In this document: piece by piece, positions 35,995 to 44,886 of the stretch
Layout of the letters: every line of letters starts with the position of its first letter
Numbering within the stretch: position 1 is the first letter of the stretch
DNA from: Mucilaginibacter sp. Bleaf8
Lineage (GTDB): Bacteria; Bacteroidota; Bacteroidia; Sphingobacteriales; Sphingobacteriaceae
Length of the DNA stretch: 64,000 nt
NCBI RefSeq assembly: GCF_018390515.1
Contig: NZ_JAHBBK010000001.1
Coordinates: forward strand, 1,975,487-2,039,486
Direction: 5' to 3'
The notes under the pieces: generated by a model
What the model saw: only the letters and a program-made list of their open reading frames with translations
Database searches by the model: none
What the model was told of the DNA's origin: nothing
Program-made: the position numbers and the translations under genes

Positions 35995-36540
35995 TTATTG
36001 GTACGCAGGGAAAGTGGAATTGTACAACTCCAGACCTTCGTTAATTACCTTGAGCGCATACGGCTTGCCCATTAAGTGCTCAATTGTTACGTTTTTACCT
36101 TCCAGCTTTTTGTAATCCTGGAAGAAACGTACGATCTCTTTCATAGTATGCGGAGGCAATTCATTTAAATCATTGATGTAGTTTACCGACATGTCGTTTT
36201 TAGCTACGGCAATGATTTTATCATCCTGCTCACCATTATCTACCATGTGCATCACACCGATTATTTTGGCTTCGATCATTGACATTGGGAAAACATCAAC
36301 AGAGCAAATAACCAGGATATCCAATGGGTCTTTATCATCACAATAAGTTTGCGGAATAAAGCCGTAATTGGCCGGATACATTACAGACGAAAACAAAACA
36401 CGGTCTAATTTCAATAAACCAGATTCTTTGTCGATCTCATATTTGGCTTTTGAGCCTTTAGGAATTTCAATAATAGCATTTACCACGTCAGGTATGTTTT
36501 CGCCAGGCGAAACCTGATGCCAGGGATGTTGTGTACTCAT
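35995..36540 (-). CDS. ppa: Inorganic pyrophosphatase (soluble, family I)
   Basis: 181 residues. Substrate and metal residues are visible in [45 protein letters not shown] (DxDPxD motif as DKDPLD) and the second metal loop KIIAVAKND. Cytoplasmic Mg2+-dependent hydrolysis of PPi. Located between DedA and CNNM genes on the minus strand; 7 nt to the latter. Confidence 0.96.
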   Translation of the reverse strand: MSTQHPWHQVSPGENIPDVVNAIIEIPKGSKAKYEIDKESGLLKLDRVLFSSVMYPANYGFIPQTYCDDKDPLDILVICSVDVFPMSMIEAKIIGVMHMVDNGEQDDKIIAVAKNDMSVNYINDLNELPPHTMKEIVRFFQDYKKLEGKNVTIEHLMGKPYALKVINEGLELYNSTFPAYQ

Positions 36541-36570
36541 TTAGTAGAATTTGTTTGAATAATTAATAAA

Positions 36571-37215
36571 TTAATGTTCGTCAATTTTGTTTTTCACATT
36601 GCCTTTTTTAAAAAAAGCAATCAGCAGTGGTATGGTAGTCACTGCTATCAGGGCAAACACTATATATTGCAAATAATGCCTGAGTTGTGGGTACTGCCGC
36701 CCCAGAAAATATCCGGTTAGCGTTAAAGCCACCACCCAGGCTACGCTGCCAATAACATTGTATAACGTAAATCGTTTAAAATTTACTTTTACTACACCTG
36801 CAAAGATAGGTGCAAAAGTTCTGATTATAGGGAAAAATCTGCCCAAAACCAGTGCCATGCCGCCATATTTCTGATAAAATTCTTCGGCCATGGTTACATA
36901 ACGCTTCTTAAAAAAGAAGGAGTCGGGCCGCCGAAGCATTACAGGTCCGGTTCGGTAACCAAACCAATACCCGGTAAAGTTGCCTAAAATGCCGGCTGCT
37001 ATGAGCGATAACACCAGTACCGTGATATGTACGTCCATGAATCCGGTAGCACATAACAGGCCTGCCATAAACAGCAGATAATCGCCAGGTAAAAAGAACC
37101 CAAAGAACAACCCGGTCTCGGCGTATACCACCACCAGCAACAGGTAAAAGCCACCTTTACTGAGTATGGCTTGTGCATCCGTTAAGTTTTGGAGATGTTC
37201 CCAGAGACTTTCCAT
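36571..37215 (-). CDS. DedA family membrane protein
   Basis: 214 residues with about five membrane segments. VVVYAETGLFFGFFLPGDYLLF (with the conserved Glu), GNFTGYWFGYRTGP and the signature GRFFPIIRTFAPIFAGV place it in DedA/SNARE-associated (DUF-type) proteins, which in bacteria include undecaprenyl-phosphate and phosphatidylethanolamine flippases. Lipid substrate not predictable. Upstream of ppa by 30 nt, possibly co-transcribed. Confidence 0.9.
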   Translation of the reverse strand: MESLWEHLQNLTDAQAILSKGGFYLLLVVVYAETGLFFGFFLPGDYLLFMAGLLCATGFMDVHITVLVLSLIAAGILGNFTGYWFGYRTGPVMLRRPDSFFFKKRYVTMAEEFYQKYGGMALVLGRFFPIIRTFAPIFAGVVKVNFKRFTLYNVIGSVAWVVALTLTGYFLGRQYPQLRHYLQYIVFALIAVTTIPLLIAFFKKGNVKNKIDEH

Positions 37216-37336
37216 TCACAATATCTGTAAAGCTACAAATATTATAACAATTTGCCGTATTGCCCAAAATTAAATAAGCTTAGACACTTGCCTGATAATA
37301 CTGTATTATAATATAACTGCAATCATTCGGTATAGC

Positions 37337-37747
37337 TTAAATACCATTAATATTGCTATTGCGGTGAGTGATGTAGTCACCGCCTTGTATTTTAAGATGA
37401 TGTTCTTCAATTGGCTGCTGGTATACATATACCCAGCAGTCTACCACCTGCCCTCCCGATAATGTTACAGGCTTCAATTCACGGCTGTATAAGGCCGGGC
37501 TATCATTTACACCCTCGTACTCATCTAAAATATCGAATACCATTTGGGCGTCTGTTACAATGTATACTTCGCCTTTTACAGTGTCGGCATTATTGCCGGT
37601 TTCAACCAAAGCAGGGTATTCGCCCAAATCATAAAGTGCACCGCTTGTTTGCCCATGGTCGCCCAGTTGCATTTTAGCTGCAATACTGCCTACTATTTGA
37701 TGGCCTATATCATTCAATAGGGTTCCATAAACAAATAAGTATGCCAT
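37337..37747 (-). CDS. Gamma-glutamylcyclotransferase-like (AIG2) protein
   Basis: 136 residues. Starts with the family loop LFVYGTLLN and continues through GALYDLGEYPALV to the catalytic-type Glu in DILDEYEGV. These enzymes release 5-oxoproline from gamma-glutamyl peptides or amines, but many bacterial members have unproven substrates. Two nt after the stop of the 101-residue protein gene on the same strand, so the two are probably one unit. Confidence 0.88.
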   Translation of the reverse strand: MAYLFVYGTLLNDIGHQIVGSIAAKMQLGDHGQTSGALYDLGEYPALVETGNNADTVKGEVYIVTDAQMVFDILDEYEGVNDSPALYSRELKPVTLSGGQVVDCWVYVYQQPIEEHHLKIQGGDYITHRNSNINGI

Positions 37748-37749
37748 TA

Positions 37750-38055
37750 CTATAATTGATATTCTTTTTGGCAGGCACCGCTACCCTCCTGAGCCTGCAA
37801 AGCCATCTGCTTTACCTGCAAAAAGCCGGCATCTAAAAGTAGCGGACGGATAGTTTTATAAAGCAGATCGCCATCAGTGGTAGTCAGGTAAAATTCGCCA
37901 TTACCACCGGTTTCGGCATCCAACTCGTAGCCCTCATAAGTACCTATGCCATGAAAGGTAACGGCTCGTTCCAGATGCTCTTCAAAATCATCCAGCTTTT
38001 CAAAGTCGTCAGGGTTAAAGGAAAATTTTACAATTAAATCTTGTGGAGTATCCAT
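37750..38055 (-). CDS. Small acidic protein of unknown function
   Basis: 101 residues, no signal or membrane segment. Not recognised. The sequence begins DLIVKFSFNPDDFEKLDDFEEHLE and has an immunity-protein-like alternation of charged and hydrophobic residues, with TYEGYELDAETGGNGEFYL. Typical codon use and tight coupling (2 nt) to the cyclotransferase-like gene argue that it is real. No function proposed. Confidence 0.75.
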   Translation of the reverse strand: MDTPQDLIVKFSFNPDDFEKLDDFEEHLERAVTFHGIGTYEGYELDAETGGNGEFYLTTTDGDLLYKTIRPLLLDAGFLQVKQMALQAQEGSGACQKEYQL

Positions 38056-38170
38056 TTTAAATTGATTACGTTGCTAATATAATGGGTTGTGTTTATCTGA
38101 TCATTAAGGTTTTGAACTATTCTATTATTGCCCATGTATATAAACAACAAACCAAGCAATTGTTATAAAT

Positions 38171-38198
38171 AAAAAGGCCACCTTTAAGGTGGCCTTTT
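38171..38198. terminator. Terminator of the exbB-tonB-TPR operon
   Basis: AAAAAGGCCACC-TTTA-AGGTGGCCTTTT, about 25 nt after the TPR gene stop; T run on the minus strand. Confidence 0.88.
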
Positions 38199-38222
38199 CT
38201 ATCTCAATAAAAAGCAATTTTC

Positions 38223-39926
38223 TTATTTACCCTTACCGGCAGCTTTACCAGTTGCGGCTTTTTTAGGGGTGAAGAAACGTTGTACAACTGAGTTTGATGG
38301 ATCAAGCTCTCTTGCTTTAGTGAAGTTTTCGGTAGCTTTTGCAGGGTCTTTCTGTGTAAACTGATAGTAAGTACCTAAGTAAGCATAAGCCTCGCCTAAG
38401 TTTCTTTTATCAGCATCAGTAACGCCTTTTTCAGTTATCACCTGGATGTATTGCTCATAAAAAGGTTTAGCTAATCCCTGGCTGGTTTCCCGGCTTGGCT
38501 CTCTTAAATCCTGAATACGGGCACGGTATAAGATTACGTTTGCATTAGGCTTGTCAACCTTTGATGCTACGTAAGCAAAAGCCGCATCTGCTTTACCTAA
38601 TAAACTGGTATCCGCAGCTACTTTAGTTTTAGTGCTGTTAGCATACTGATCTGAGAAACCAAAGTAGTAGCTGATACCTTCATAGAAATAATCATTCAGG
38701 GTAGCTTTTCTTGATTTGGTTACATACTGATGGTAAGCATCACCCGCCTGAACGAATTTTTTCTGACCATAGTAAGATTTCGCAATATCAGCATAGATAT
38801 CAGCTTGGGTAGTATCTAACTGTGCAGCTTTTTGCAAAGTATTGATACCTACTGAATCCTGACCAGATTTCATTTGCAAACGGCCTAAGTACAGGTAATC
38901 ATAAGGAATTATACGTTTAGGATCTGCTTTTGATAACCAAGTGTTCATGGCAGTTAAACCGTTGGCATAGTCGCCATTTTCATAAGCGGCATAAGCGATA
39001 TAACGGTAAACTTTCAGGTTAGCGTTTGGCGTTTTAGAAATAGCAGCAGCTTCTTCCTGCAGTTCCTTGAATTTACCTGCCTGATATAAGAAGTCAGCGT
39101 AACGTATACGAGATTCTACCGACATATCAGTTAAGCTTAAGTACTTACGGTATTGCTCAGCAGCCTGGTTTACTTTAGCTGATGCTTGTGCAGGCACTTT
39201 TTGAGCCCAGCGAATATCAGTCTCAGCCCACTCGCGGTAAGCCGGACCAAAGTTAGGATCAATAGCTAAAGCTTCCTGGAATTGTTTTTCTGAATCTTCA
39301 AAGTTATCAGCGAAACGCCACAGCACACCGGTTGATACTTTTGGAGATGGTGATTTAGGATCTAAATCAAGCGCTGAAGTATAAGCCTTGTAAGCTTCAG
39401 TGCTTTTCAACTGTGAACGGTAAGCATCACCTAAAGCGATGTACAACTCAGGATCTTTAACCTTATCGTTCATCACTTTGTTGATGGTAGTGATGGCAGC
39501 ATTTGCATCAGCAGGAGCCAGCATATAACCTTTAGCTACGTATACATATGGCTTGGTATCTTTACCTGCCAAAGTAAGAGCTTGGTTAAAGCTATTTTGA
39601 GCACCTGAGTTATCTTTATTTACGTGGGCTACAGCACCTAAACCGGCATAGTTTAAAGCAGATTTAGGATTGGCTGCAATACCTTTATCAAATGCAGCTT
39701 TTGCTGAATCCGGATAGTCTTGTGCTAAATAAACCCAACCCAGGTAAAAGAAATTCTCATCTTTACTTGGTTGTGTAGTAGTCAGGTTTTTAAGCATTGA
39801 TTTAGCTTTCTGATATTGTTCGGCGTCAATAGCTTTCTTGGCGTCGGATAGACTTTGCGCAAAAACTGATGAACCTATAAATATCAGGCCTAATCCTGTT
39901 CCAGCGATTTTTTTAATCATCTTCAT
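38223..39926 (-). CDS. Exported tetratricopeptide-repeat protein
   Basis: 567 residues. Signal peptide (GLGLIFIGSSVFAQ), then TPR units through most of the length (YQKAKSMLKNL, FFYLGWVYLAQDYPDSAKAAFDKGIAANPKS, FGPAYREWAETD, GEAYAYLGTYYQFTQKDPAKATENF) and a Lys/Ala/Gly tail. Periplasmic or outer-membrane scaffold. It closes the minus-strand run of ExbB, two ExbD, TonB, a small membrane protein and a PstS-like lipoprotein, the usual context of this family in Bacteroidota; exact role unknown. Confidence 0.88.
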   Translation of the reverse strand: MKMIKKIAGTGLGLIFIGSSVFAQSLSDAKKAIDAEQYQKAKSMLKNLTTTQPSKDENFFYLGWVYLAQDYPDSAKAAFDKGIAANPKSALNYAGLGAVAHVNKDNSGAQNSFNQALTLAGKDTKPYVYVAKGYMLAPADANAAITTINKVMNDKVKDPELYIALGDAYRSQLKSTEAYKAYTSALDLDPKSPSPKVSTGVLWRFADNFEDSEKQFQEALAIDPNFGPAYREWAETDIRWAQKVPAQASAKVNQAAEQYRKYLSLTDMSVESRIRYADFLYQAGKFKELQEEAAAISKTPNANLKVYRYIAYAAYENGDYANGLTAMNTWLSKADPKRIIPYDYLYLGRLQMKSGQDSVGINTLQKAAQLDTTQADIYADIAKSYYGQKKFVQAGDAYHQYVTKSRKATLNDYFYEGISYYFGFSDQYANSTKTKVAADTSLLGKADAAFAYVASKVDKPNANVILYRARIQDLREPSRETSQGLAKPFYEQYIQVITEKGVTDADKRNLGEAYAYLGTYYQFTQKDPAKATENFTKARELDPSNSVVQRFFTPKKAATGKAAGKGK

Positions 39927-39959
39927 GGGCTTTAATTTATAGTGTTAGAGATTAGTTAC

Positions 39960-40874
39960 TTATTTAATATTTATTTCTCTTGCAGGAATTGAATCGGGCA
40001 ACAATCCGGATTTTAAAATAATTCGTTGTCCTCTCTCACTTCCTAAAAACACCTGGAATGCAGATGCTAATCCCGTGCGGCCGGTGCTGTTGTACACGTA
40101 CAAATCGCGGCGTAGCGGATATTGTTTTAGAGCTAAAGTTTCCTGCGAAGGTTTAAAGAACTGATTGCCATATTTTTTGTCGGCCTCATCCTTTACACCA
40201 ACCAATTGCACTTTTGCCACTGCGTCGGCATAATCCTTATCCGGATCATCCAACCAACTGAATCCTACAATGCCAATGGCGTTTCGATGTTCACTAACAT
40301 ATGTGATCACATCCTTGTTTGATTTCAGCGCGTATATATTTTTCTGCTTAAGCTCTGTATTACCCGAAAATTGCTTCAGATATCTCACCAAACTTGAGCT
40401 CGGGTTATCAAAAACGATATCCCTGTCGACCATTGTTTTGCCGTTAAGCATTGCTTTGATCTGGCTTACCGAAATAGCTGTATCTGCTGATTGCTTATTG
40501 ACAATCAATACAACAGCATCAACGGCAAACTTATTGATTTCTGGAGGTAATTTGCGGTCTTTAAAAACCTGCAATTCGTCTTGTGTTAACTCCTTGGCTA
40601 GTATCGCGGTTCTAATACTATCATTCATGTACAACTTTAGCGCCTCTATTTCCGGCTTGTAAATAAACTGGATGTTAGTTTGAGGATAAAGTGCCTTAAA
40701 AATATAAGCCTCCTCATCAAGTATAGGCTTAAAAGACTCATCGGCTAATATTTGTATAGTGCCTGATGTTGCGGTGTCTTCGTTATTTTTAAAATTTTTG
40801 CCACGCTGCCTGCAGGTGATGAATACAGCGAGCACAATAAAGCAGCCTATAATTATCTTAACGCTATTTTTCAT
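39960..40874 (-). CDS. PstS-like phosphate/anion-binding lipoprotein
   Basis: 304 residues. N-terminal signal with Cys in VFITCRQRG suggests lipid attachment. One PBP_like (PstS) domain: ILADESFKPILDEEAYIFKALYP at the start, AVDAVVLIVNKQ, VRYLKQF, GIVGFSWLDD and the closing LGSERGQRIILKSGLLP. Likely a periplasmic anion (phosphate or similar) binder. Its place after tonB and before the TPR gene, with no Pst permease nearby, suggests a role in the TonB system rather than Pst transport. It overlaps the small membrane protein gene by 11 nt. Confidence 0.85.
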   Translation of the reverse strand: MKNSVKIIIGCFIVLAVFITCRQRGKNFKNNEDTATSGTIQILADESFKPILDEEAYIFKALYPQTNIQFIYKPEIEALKLYMNDSIRTAILAKELTQDELQVFKDRKLPPEINKFAVDAVVLIVNKQSADTAISVSQIKAMLNGKTMVDRDIVFDNPSSSLVRYLKQFSGNTELKQKNIYALKSNKDVITYVSEHRNAIGIVGFSWLDDPDKDYADAVAKVQLVGVKDEADKKYGNQFFKPSQETLALKQYPLRRDLYVYNSTGRTGLASAFQVFLGSERGQRIILKSGLLPDSIPAREINIK

Positions 40875-41097
40875 AGATTCTTGTATTGACGATGCGAATA
40901 AAACGCATTATACCATATATGATGAATAAAGCGCCAAACATATACCGCTGACTTTGCGATAAATTAAGCGGCAGCTTATTCCAGAACATGATTAACAGGC
41001 CTAAAATAATAATTGCAATAAATAAGGCTGCTCCTAAAATAAGCAAAAACCGCCTTGTGGGCGATTTTTGCTTATTGTTTGATATATTATTTTGCAT
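40864..41097 (-). CDS. Small two-helix membrane protein
   Basis: 77 residues. Two predicted membrane helices (FLLILGAALFIAIIILGLLI and YMFGALFIIYGIMRFIRIV) after a basic N-terminus. Starts 15 nt after tonB and overlaps the PstS-like gene by 11 nt. Not recognised as a named family, but a protein of this size and shape commonly sits in this operon in Bacteroidota. Probably helps the ExbBD-TonB complex; that is inference. Confidence 0.75.
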   Translation of the reverse strand: MQNNISNNKQKSPTRRFLLILGAALFIAIIILGLLIMFWNKLPLNLSQSQRYMFGALFIIYGIMRFIRIVNTRIYEK

Positions 41098-41112
41098 TAA
41101 TCTGATAAAAGC

Positions 41113-41955
41113 TTATTGATCTTGCAAAGTAAATACTACTGGTACGGTGTATTGTACACGCACGTCACGACCGTTTTGTTTACCTGGTCTCCATTTTGGA
41201 GAAGATTTTACGGCACGTACAGCTTCTTCCTCTAAACCAGAACCTGGTCCGCGTAAAGCTTTCACGTCAGTTAAGCTACCATCACGTTCCACAACGAAGG
41301 TTACGATTACACGACCTGATACGTTGTTTTCGCGGGCAACAGCCGGGTAACGAATTGCTCTACCTAAGAAAGCGTAGAATTTATCCATACCGCCCGGAAA
41401 CTCTGGCGTAACCTCAACCGAGGTAAAGATTTCGTTAGTTGGCGCAGCCTCGGTAACCGCTTTACTTACCGGAGCATTACCTACCGGCTCGTCAATCCTT
41501 ACGGTTTGAGTAGGATCGCCTTTGATATCTTTCTGACCTGGGTCAGCAGTTTTCAAATCTTCCTGTGTTGGCGGCTCTTTCTCGCGCACCTGCTGATCCG
41601 GCTTTACAACCGGAGGCGGGAACCTCACCTGATCAACCTTAGGCTTTTGCGGCTCAGGTGATGGTGGTGGTGGTGGCGGCGGCGGTTCATTTTGTTGAAT
41701 TGGTGGCGGTGGCAACAAAGGCACCTCCTGAATTTTCACTTTCTCCGGAGCTTTCGGGATAAACCCTTTAACCATATTGATAATTGTCGGAATAGAAACC
41801 ACCGCAATAAACAAACCTGTAGTAATCAGGAGTGCATATATAGTGTTACGGCCATTATTCTTACGTAACTGGTACGCGCCATAGGCCTTGTTTCTGTCCG
41901 CAAATACAACGTCAAGCCACTCCGTCTTAAGTATGTCTAACTTTGATCCTAGCAT
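41113..41955 (-). CDS. tonB: Energy transducer TonB
   Basis: 280 residues. One membrane anchor near 33-55 (TIYALLITTGLFIAVVSIPTI), a Pro-rich periplasmic linker (EPPPPPPPPSPEPQKPK and onward), and a C-terminal TonB domain 190-280 with EFPGGMDKFYAFLGRAIRYP and GRVIVTFVVERDGSLTDVKA. Couples proton flow through ExbBD to outer-membrane receptors such as the one at 26399. Lies 45 nt after the second ExbD gene. Confidence 0.94.
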   Translation of the reverse strand: MLGSKLDILKTEWLDVVFADRNKAYGAYQLRKNNGRNTIYALLITTGLFIAVVSIPTIINMVKGFIPKAPEKVKIQEVPLLPPPPIQQNEPPPPPPPPSPEPQKPKVDQVRFPPPVVKPDQQVREKEPPTQEDLKTADPGQKDIKGDPTQTVRIDEPVGNAPVSKAVTEAAPTNEIFTSVEVTPEFPGGMDKFYAFLGRAIRYPAVARENNVSGRVIVTFVVERDGSLTDVKALRGPGSGLEEEAVRAVKSSPKWRPGKQNGRDVRVQYTVPVVFTLQDQ

Positions 41956-42000
41956 AGCTATGGCTTTTTGTTTATTAACGTTACAAAACGTTGATTGTTA

Positions 42001-42540
42001 TTAATAAATATTGTCTCTTTTCAATAGCCCTACTTCTTCTGGCAAAATGTCCACAATAGCGTAGGCTTTAATATCGGTAATGTGCAGCTCATCTAAAATA
42101 TCTACTACGTTTTTGTAAATAGATTTTTCGCTTGGCTTAACAAGTACTAAGATATCTTTACCGGTTTGCTGCTTTACTTTGGCAGCTTGCTCAACAAATA
42201 CTTTACGTATACCTTCTTTGCCATAACCTTCTACAGTAGGCGGAGTTAAAGATTCGCCCGGTACACCCATAAACCATTCCAGCTTATTGTTGCTACCCAA
42301 CAATACCGTTAAGGTTTGTGATGCTTTTACTGGCAGCTGATCTTTTGTCTTCTCATCTTTGTCCGGCATGGTTAAATCCATAGCCTTGGGTTTGTTCAGG
42401 GTGGTAGTAAGCATGAAGAAAGTTACCAGCAAGAAAGCCAAATCCACCATGGCAGTTAAATCTACACGTGTTGATTGTTTCTTACTTCTTACTTTCCCGC
42501 CTTTCTTGCCACCCCCGCCGGAGGTGTCTAATTCTGCCAT
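42001..42540 (-). CDS. exbD: ExbD-type biopolymer transport protein
   Basis: 179 residues. A single N-terminal membrane helix with the conserved Asp context VDLTAMVDLAFLLVTFFMLTT (Asp faces the proton path). Periplasmic domain continues with DLTMPDKDEKTKD and ends in IVDILPEEVGLLKRDNIY. Four nt after the first ExbD gene. Two non-identical ExbD proteins are normal in Bacteroidota. Confidence 0.92.
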   Translation of the reverse strand: MAELDTSGGGGKKGGKVRSKKQSTRVDLTAMVDLAFLLVTFFMLTTTLNKPKAMDLTMPDKDEKTKDQLPVKASQTLTVLLGSNNKLEWFMGVPGESLTPPTVEGYGKEGIRKVFVEQAAKVKQQTGKDILVLVKPSEKSIYKNVVDILDELHITDIKAYAIVDILPEEVGLLKRDNIY

Positions 42541-42544
42541 CTTC

Positions 42545-43147
42545 TTATTTTCCTTTTAAAGTAGTTATTAAACTAAATTTATTTACTTTTTGCTTTTGCA
42601 ATATGGCAATGATGCGCTGCATAGTAGGATATTCTTCCTTGCTATCACCTTTAATACTGATACGCAGCTCTTTGTCGTACAAGTTTTTGGTTACCACACG
42701 TGCGTCATGTATCCAGTTGTAAAGTTCATTACTTACCGAATCGGTTGGTATACCAGAGTTCATACGCTTACGATCTTCAGTTGAAGCGTTCAGGTACTGT
42801 TTCAATTGGGAAACCGGCACTGTAACGTTATCTAAAGTTGTAAATGCTTTAGCTTCACTTGGCGTAAAGCTAATGTTGCTTCGTTGGCCTATTTGCAATA
42901 ACAGTTCTTTGCGTGCTTCGGCGCCTTCTAGGTTAAAGAACGCTTTGCCGCTACCCACGGTGATAATGGCGATATCCTTTTCTGGCAACGTTTGTTCTTC
43001 AGTTGCAGCAGGCGTATCCACCGGAACGGGATCTTCCGTTTTGGGCTTTGATGTCATGATGAAGAAAGTAAGCAACAGGAACGCTACGTCACACATAGCG
43101 GTCATATCAATTGCTGTACTTTTACGTGGAACTTTTACTCTAGGCAT
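42545..43147 (-). CDS. exbD: ExbD-type biopolymer transport protein (second paralogue)
   Basis: 200 residues. Membrane helix with IDMTAMCDVAFLLLTFFIMTS, carrying the essential Asp, followed by periplasmic TKPKTEDPVPVDT and an alpha/beta domain with ITVGSGKAFFNL and IRISIKGDSKEEYPTMQRII-like end. Upstream member of the ExbD pair, 105 nt after exbB. The two ExbD proteins differ in length and probably form a mixed dimer. Confidence 0.92.
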   Translation of the reverse strand: MPRVKVPRKSTAIDMTAMCDVAFLLLTFFIMTSKPKTEDPVPVDTPAATEEQTLPEKDIAIITVGSGKAFFNLEGAEARKELLLQIGQRSNISFTPSEAKAFTTLDNVTVPVSQLKQYLNASTEDRKRMNSGIPTDSVSNELYNWIHDARVVTKNLYDKELRISIKGDSKEEYPTMQRIIAILQKQKVNKFSLITTLKGK

Positions 43148-43252
43148 TTTTATGTCTTATTATCAATACTATATAAATCAGTTACTTATATTAACTACTC
43201 CGCCCAATATTTAGTGTACCGGGCGGAGCAATTTTTTATTGCCAACTAATTT

Positions 43253-44095
43253 TTAGTATCTCTCTCTGTTTTTGTGTGATGCAGCAAAAGTTTGAACGAT
43301 GCTGAAACCGGTCTCATCAATTGCATAAGTCAGTTTATCAATTTTTGATGTAAAGATGTTATACATGATAATTGATAAAGCTGAAGTGAAGATACCGATA
43401 GCGGTATTGATCAACGCCTCAGAGATACCGTTTGCCAGCTCACTTGAACTTGCAGCACCTGAAGTTGCTAATGATTGGAATGCACGGATCATACCGGTTA
43501 CAGTACCTAACAGACCGAACAATGTACCGATAGATACTAAAGTAGCGATGATAGTTAAGTTTTGCTCCAGCATAGGCATTTCCAAAGCAGTTGCTTCTTC
43601 AATATCTTTTTGGATAGCTAAAGTTTTTTGGTCAACGTCCAGGTTTGGCTCATTTTCCATTTCACGGTATTTTTTCAGACCTGATTTTACTACGTTAGCT
43701 ACAGAACCTTTTTGTTTATCACACTCAGCAGTAGCTGCATCAATGCTACCAGCGTTCAGGAAAGCATTGATTTTTCTAACGAAAGCATCAACATTACCTG
43801 TACCTGCTGCTTTACCAATTACAACGAATCTCTCAATTGAGAAAATGATAACCATTAAGAATAAGGTCATCAGAACCGGCACAATCGGACCACCTTTGTG
43901 TACAGTACCAAAATAATCGGTAGGTGCGCCATGTTCAACATCACCACCTTTGTAATGGCTTGGATGTCCCAGCACGAAAATGAAAATACATAATGCTACT
44001 ATAAAGCAAATCGGAATAACGAAAGACGCGAAAGCACTGTTGCCTGAGCTTTCTTTAACAGGAGTAGTAGTTGGTTTTGATGGTGCGGTTGCCAT
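43253..44095 (-). CDS. exbB: MotA/TolQ/ExbB proton channel protein
   Basis: 280 residues. N-terminal helix (FASFVIPICFIVALCIFIFVLG), then a TolQ/ExbB core with two more helices (VLMTLFLMVIIFSIERFVVI; LTIIATLVSIGTLFGLLGTVTGMI) and LANGISEALINTAIGIFTSALSI. Ring-forming partner of ExbD. First gene of the energy-transduction operon reading exbB-exbD-exbD-tonB-small membrane protein-PstS-like-TPR. Confidence 0.94.
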   Translation of the reverse strand: MATAPSKPTTTPVKESSGNSAFASFVIPICFIVALCIFIFVLGHPSHYKGGDVEHGAPTDYFGTVHKGGPIVPVLMTLFLMVIIFSIERFVVIGKAAGTGNVDAFVRKINAFLNAGSIDAATAECDKQKGSVANVVKSGLKKYREMENEPNLDVDQKTLAIQKDIEEATALEMPMLEQNLTIIATLVSIGTLFGLLGTVTGMIRAFQSLATSGAASSSELANGISEALINTAIGIFTSALSIIMYNIFTSKIDKLTYAIDETGFSIVQTFAASHKNRERY

Positions 44096-44538
44096 TACTT
44101 TAAATTTAGTTGTTAGTTTTTGTTTATAATATTTAGTTAATTAAATATGCTTACTAATGCGAATAACAAAATTATACTTTTCTTAATGTAAAACTAATCA
44201 AAATGTTATTCTTCACAATTTTTTAATATCAGTATATGTGCACATCCGAATTAACAATGTAATACATAACGTTGATAAAACGATAAATTGTGTTCGCGAG
44301 AACAATTTTTTGCAATGAAAACCATTTTTTTCAATAATAGCAAGCTTTAAATATCAAAAAAAGTGTAACTAAGCTGATATAGTATGCAAGCATAGTGTAA
44401 AAATTACGCTCACTGAAGTTGCTATATGAATTGTAACTTATTAGTTATGAAATTGTTTTTGAGGCTGGGAGCAACAGAAGTTCCGGTGCAATAACCGGCT
44501 CATTTACTGGTAAAAATAATATGTTAAATTTACACTTA
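44096..44538. other. 443-nt gap upstream of exbB
   Basis: AT-rich. On the minus strand TAATTTTG (44167-44174) fits the -7 element for exbB; the nearest TTTG (44199-44202) is 24 nt upstream, a little far. No RNA gene or convincing reading frame seen in the rest. Confidence 0.45.
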
Positions 44539-44883
44539 TTATCCGCCTGCTTTCTTGGCTTTATAACCATCAGCAAGCAATAGCTCCAATAATTTGTCCC
44601 TAAAATCGCCTTGTATCAGTATTTCATAGTCCTTTACGGAACCGCCCACACCACATCTCGACTTCAGTTTTTTACCTAATGTTTCCAGATCATCCTCCCG
44701 GCCGGCAAAACCGCTTATGCGGCTAACCAGTTTGCTGCCCCCTTTGCGGTCGAGATATATTTTCAGGTTCTGCTGTTGCGGAGGCGGCGTTACAGCATCG
44801 TCGTTGTCAATCTCGATCTTAAAATTAGGATCGGTTGAGTACATGATACCTGATGAGTTATTCTTATTTTTTTTAGCTGACAT
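44539..44883 (-). CDS. SUI1/eIF1-like translation factor (YciH type)
   Basis: 114 residues. Residues about 40-114 are a SUI1 domain: [52 protein letters not shown]. Bacterial members are thought to affect start-site fidelity on the 30S subunit. A short basic and acidic N-terminal extension precedes it. Start is 3 nt after the stop of the lipid kinase gene. Confidence 0.92.
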   Translation of the reverse strand: MSAKKNKNNSSGIMYSTDPNFKIEIDNDDAVTPPPQQQNLKIYLDRKGGSKLVSRISGFAGREDDLETLGKKLKSRCGVGGSVKDYEILIQGDFRDKLLELLLADGYKAKKAGG

Positions 44884-44886
44884 ACT

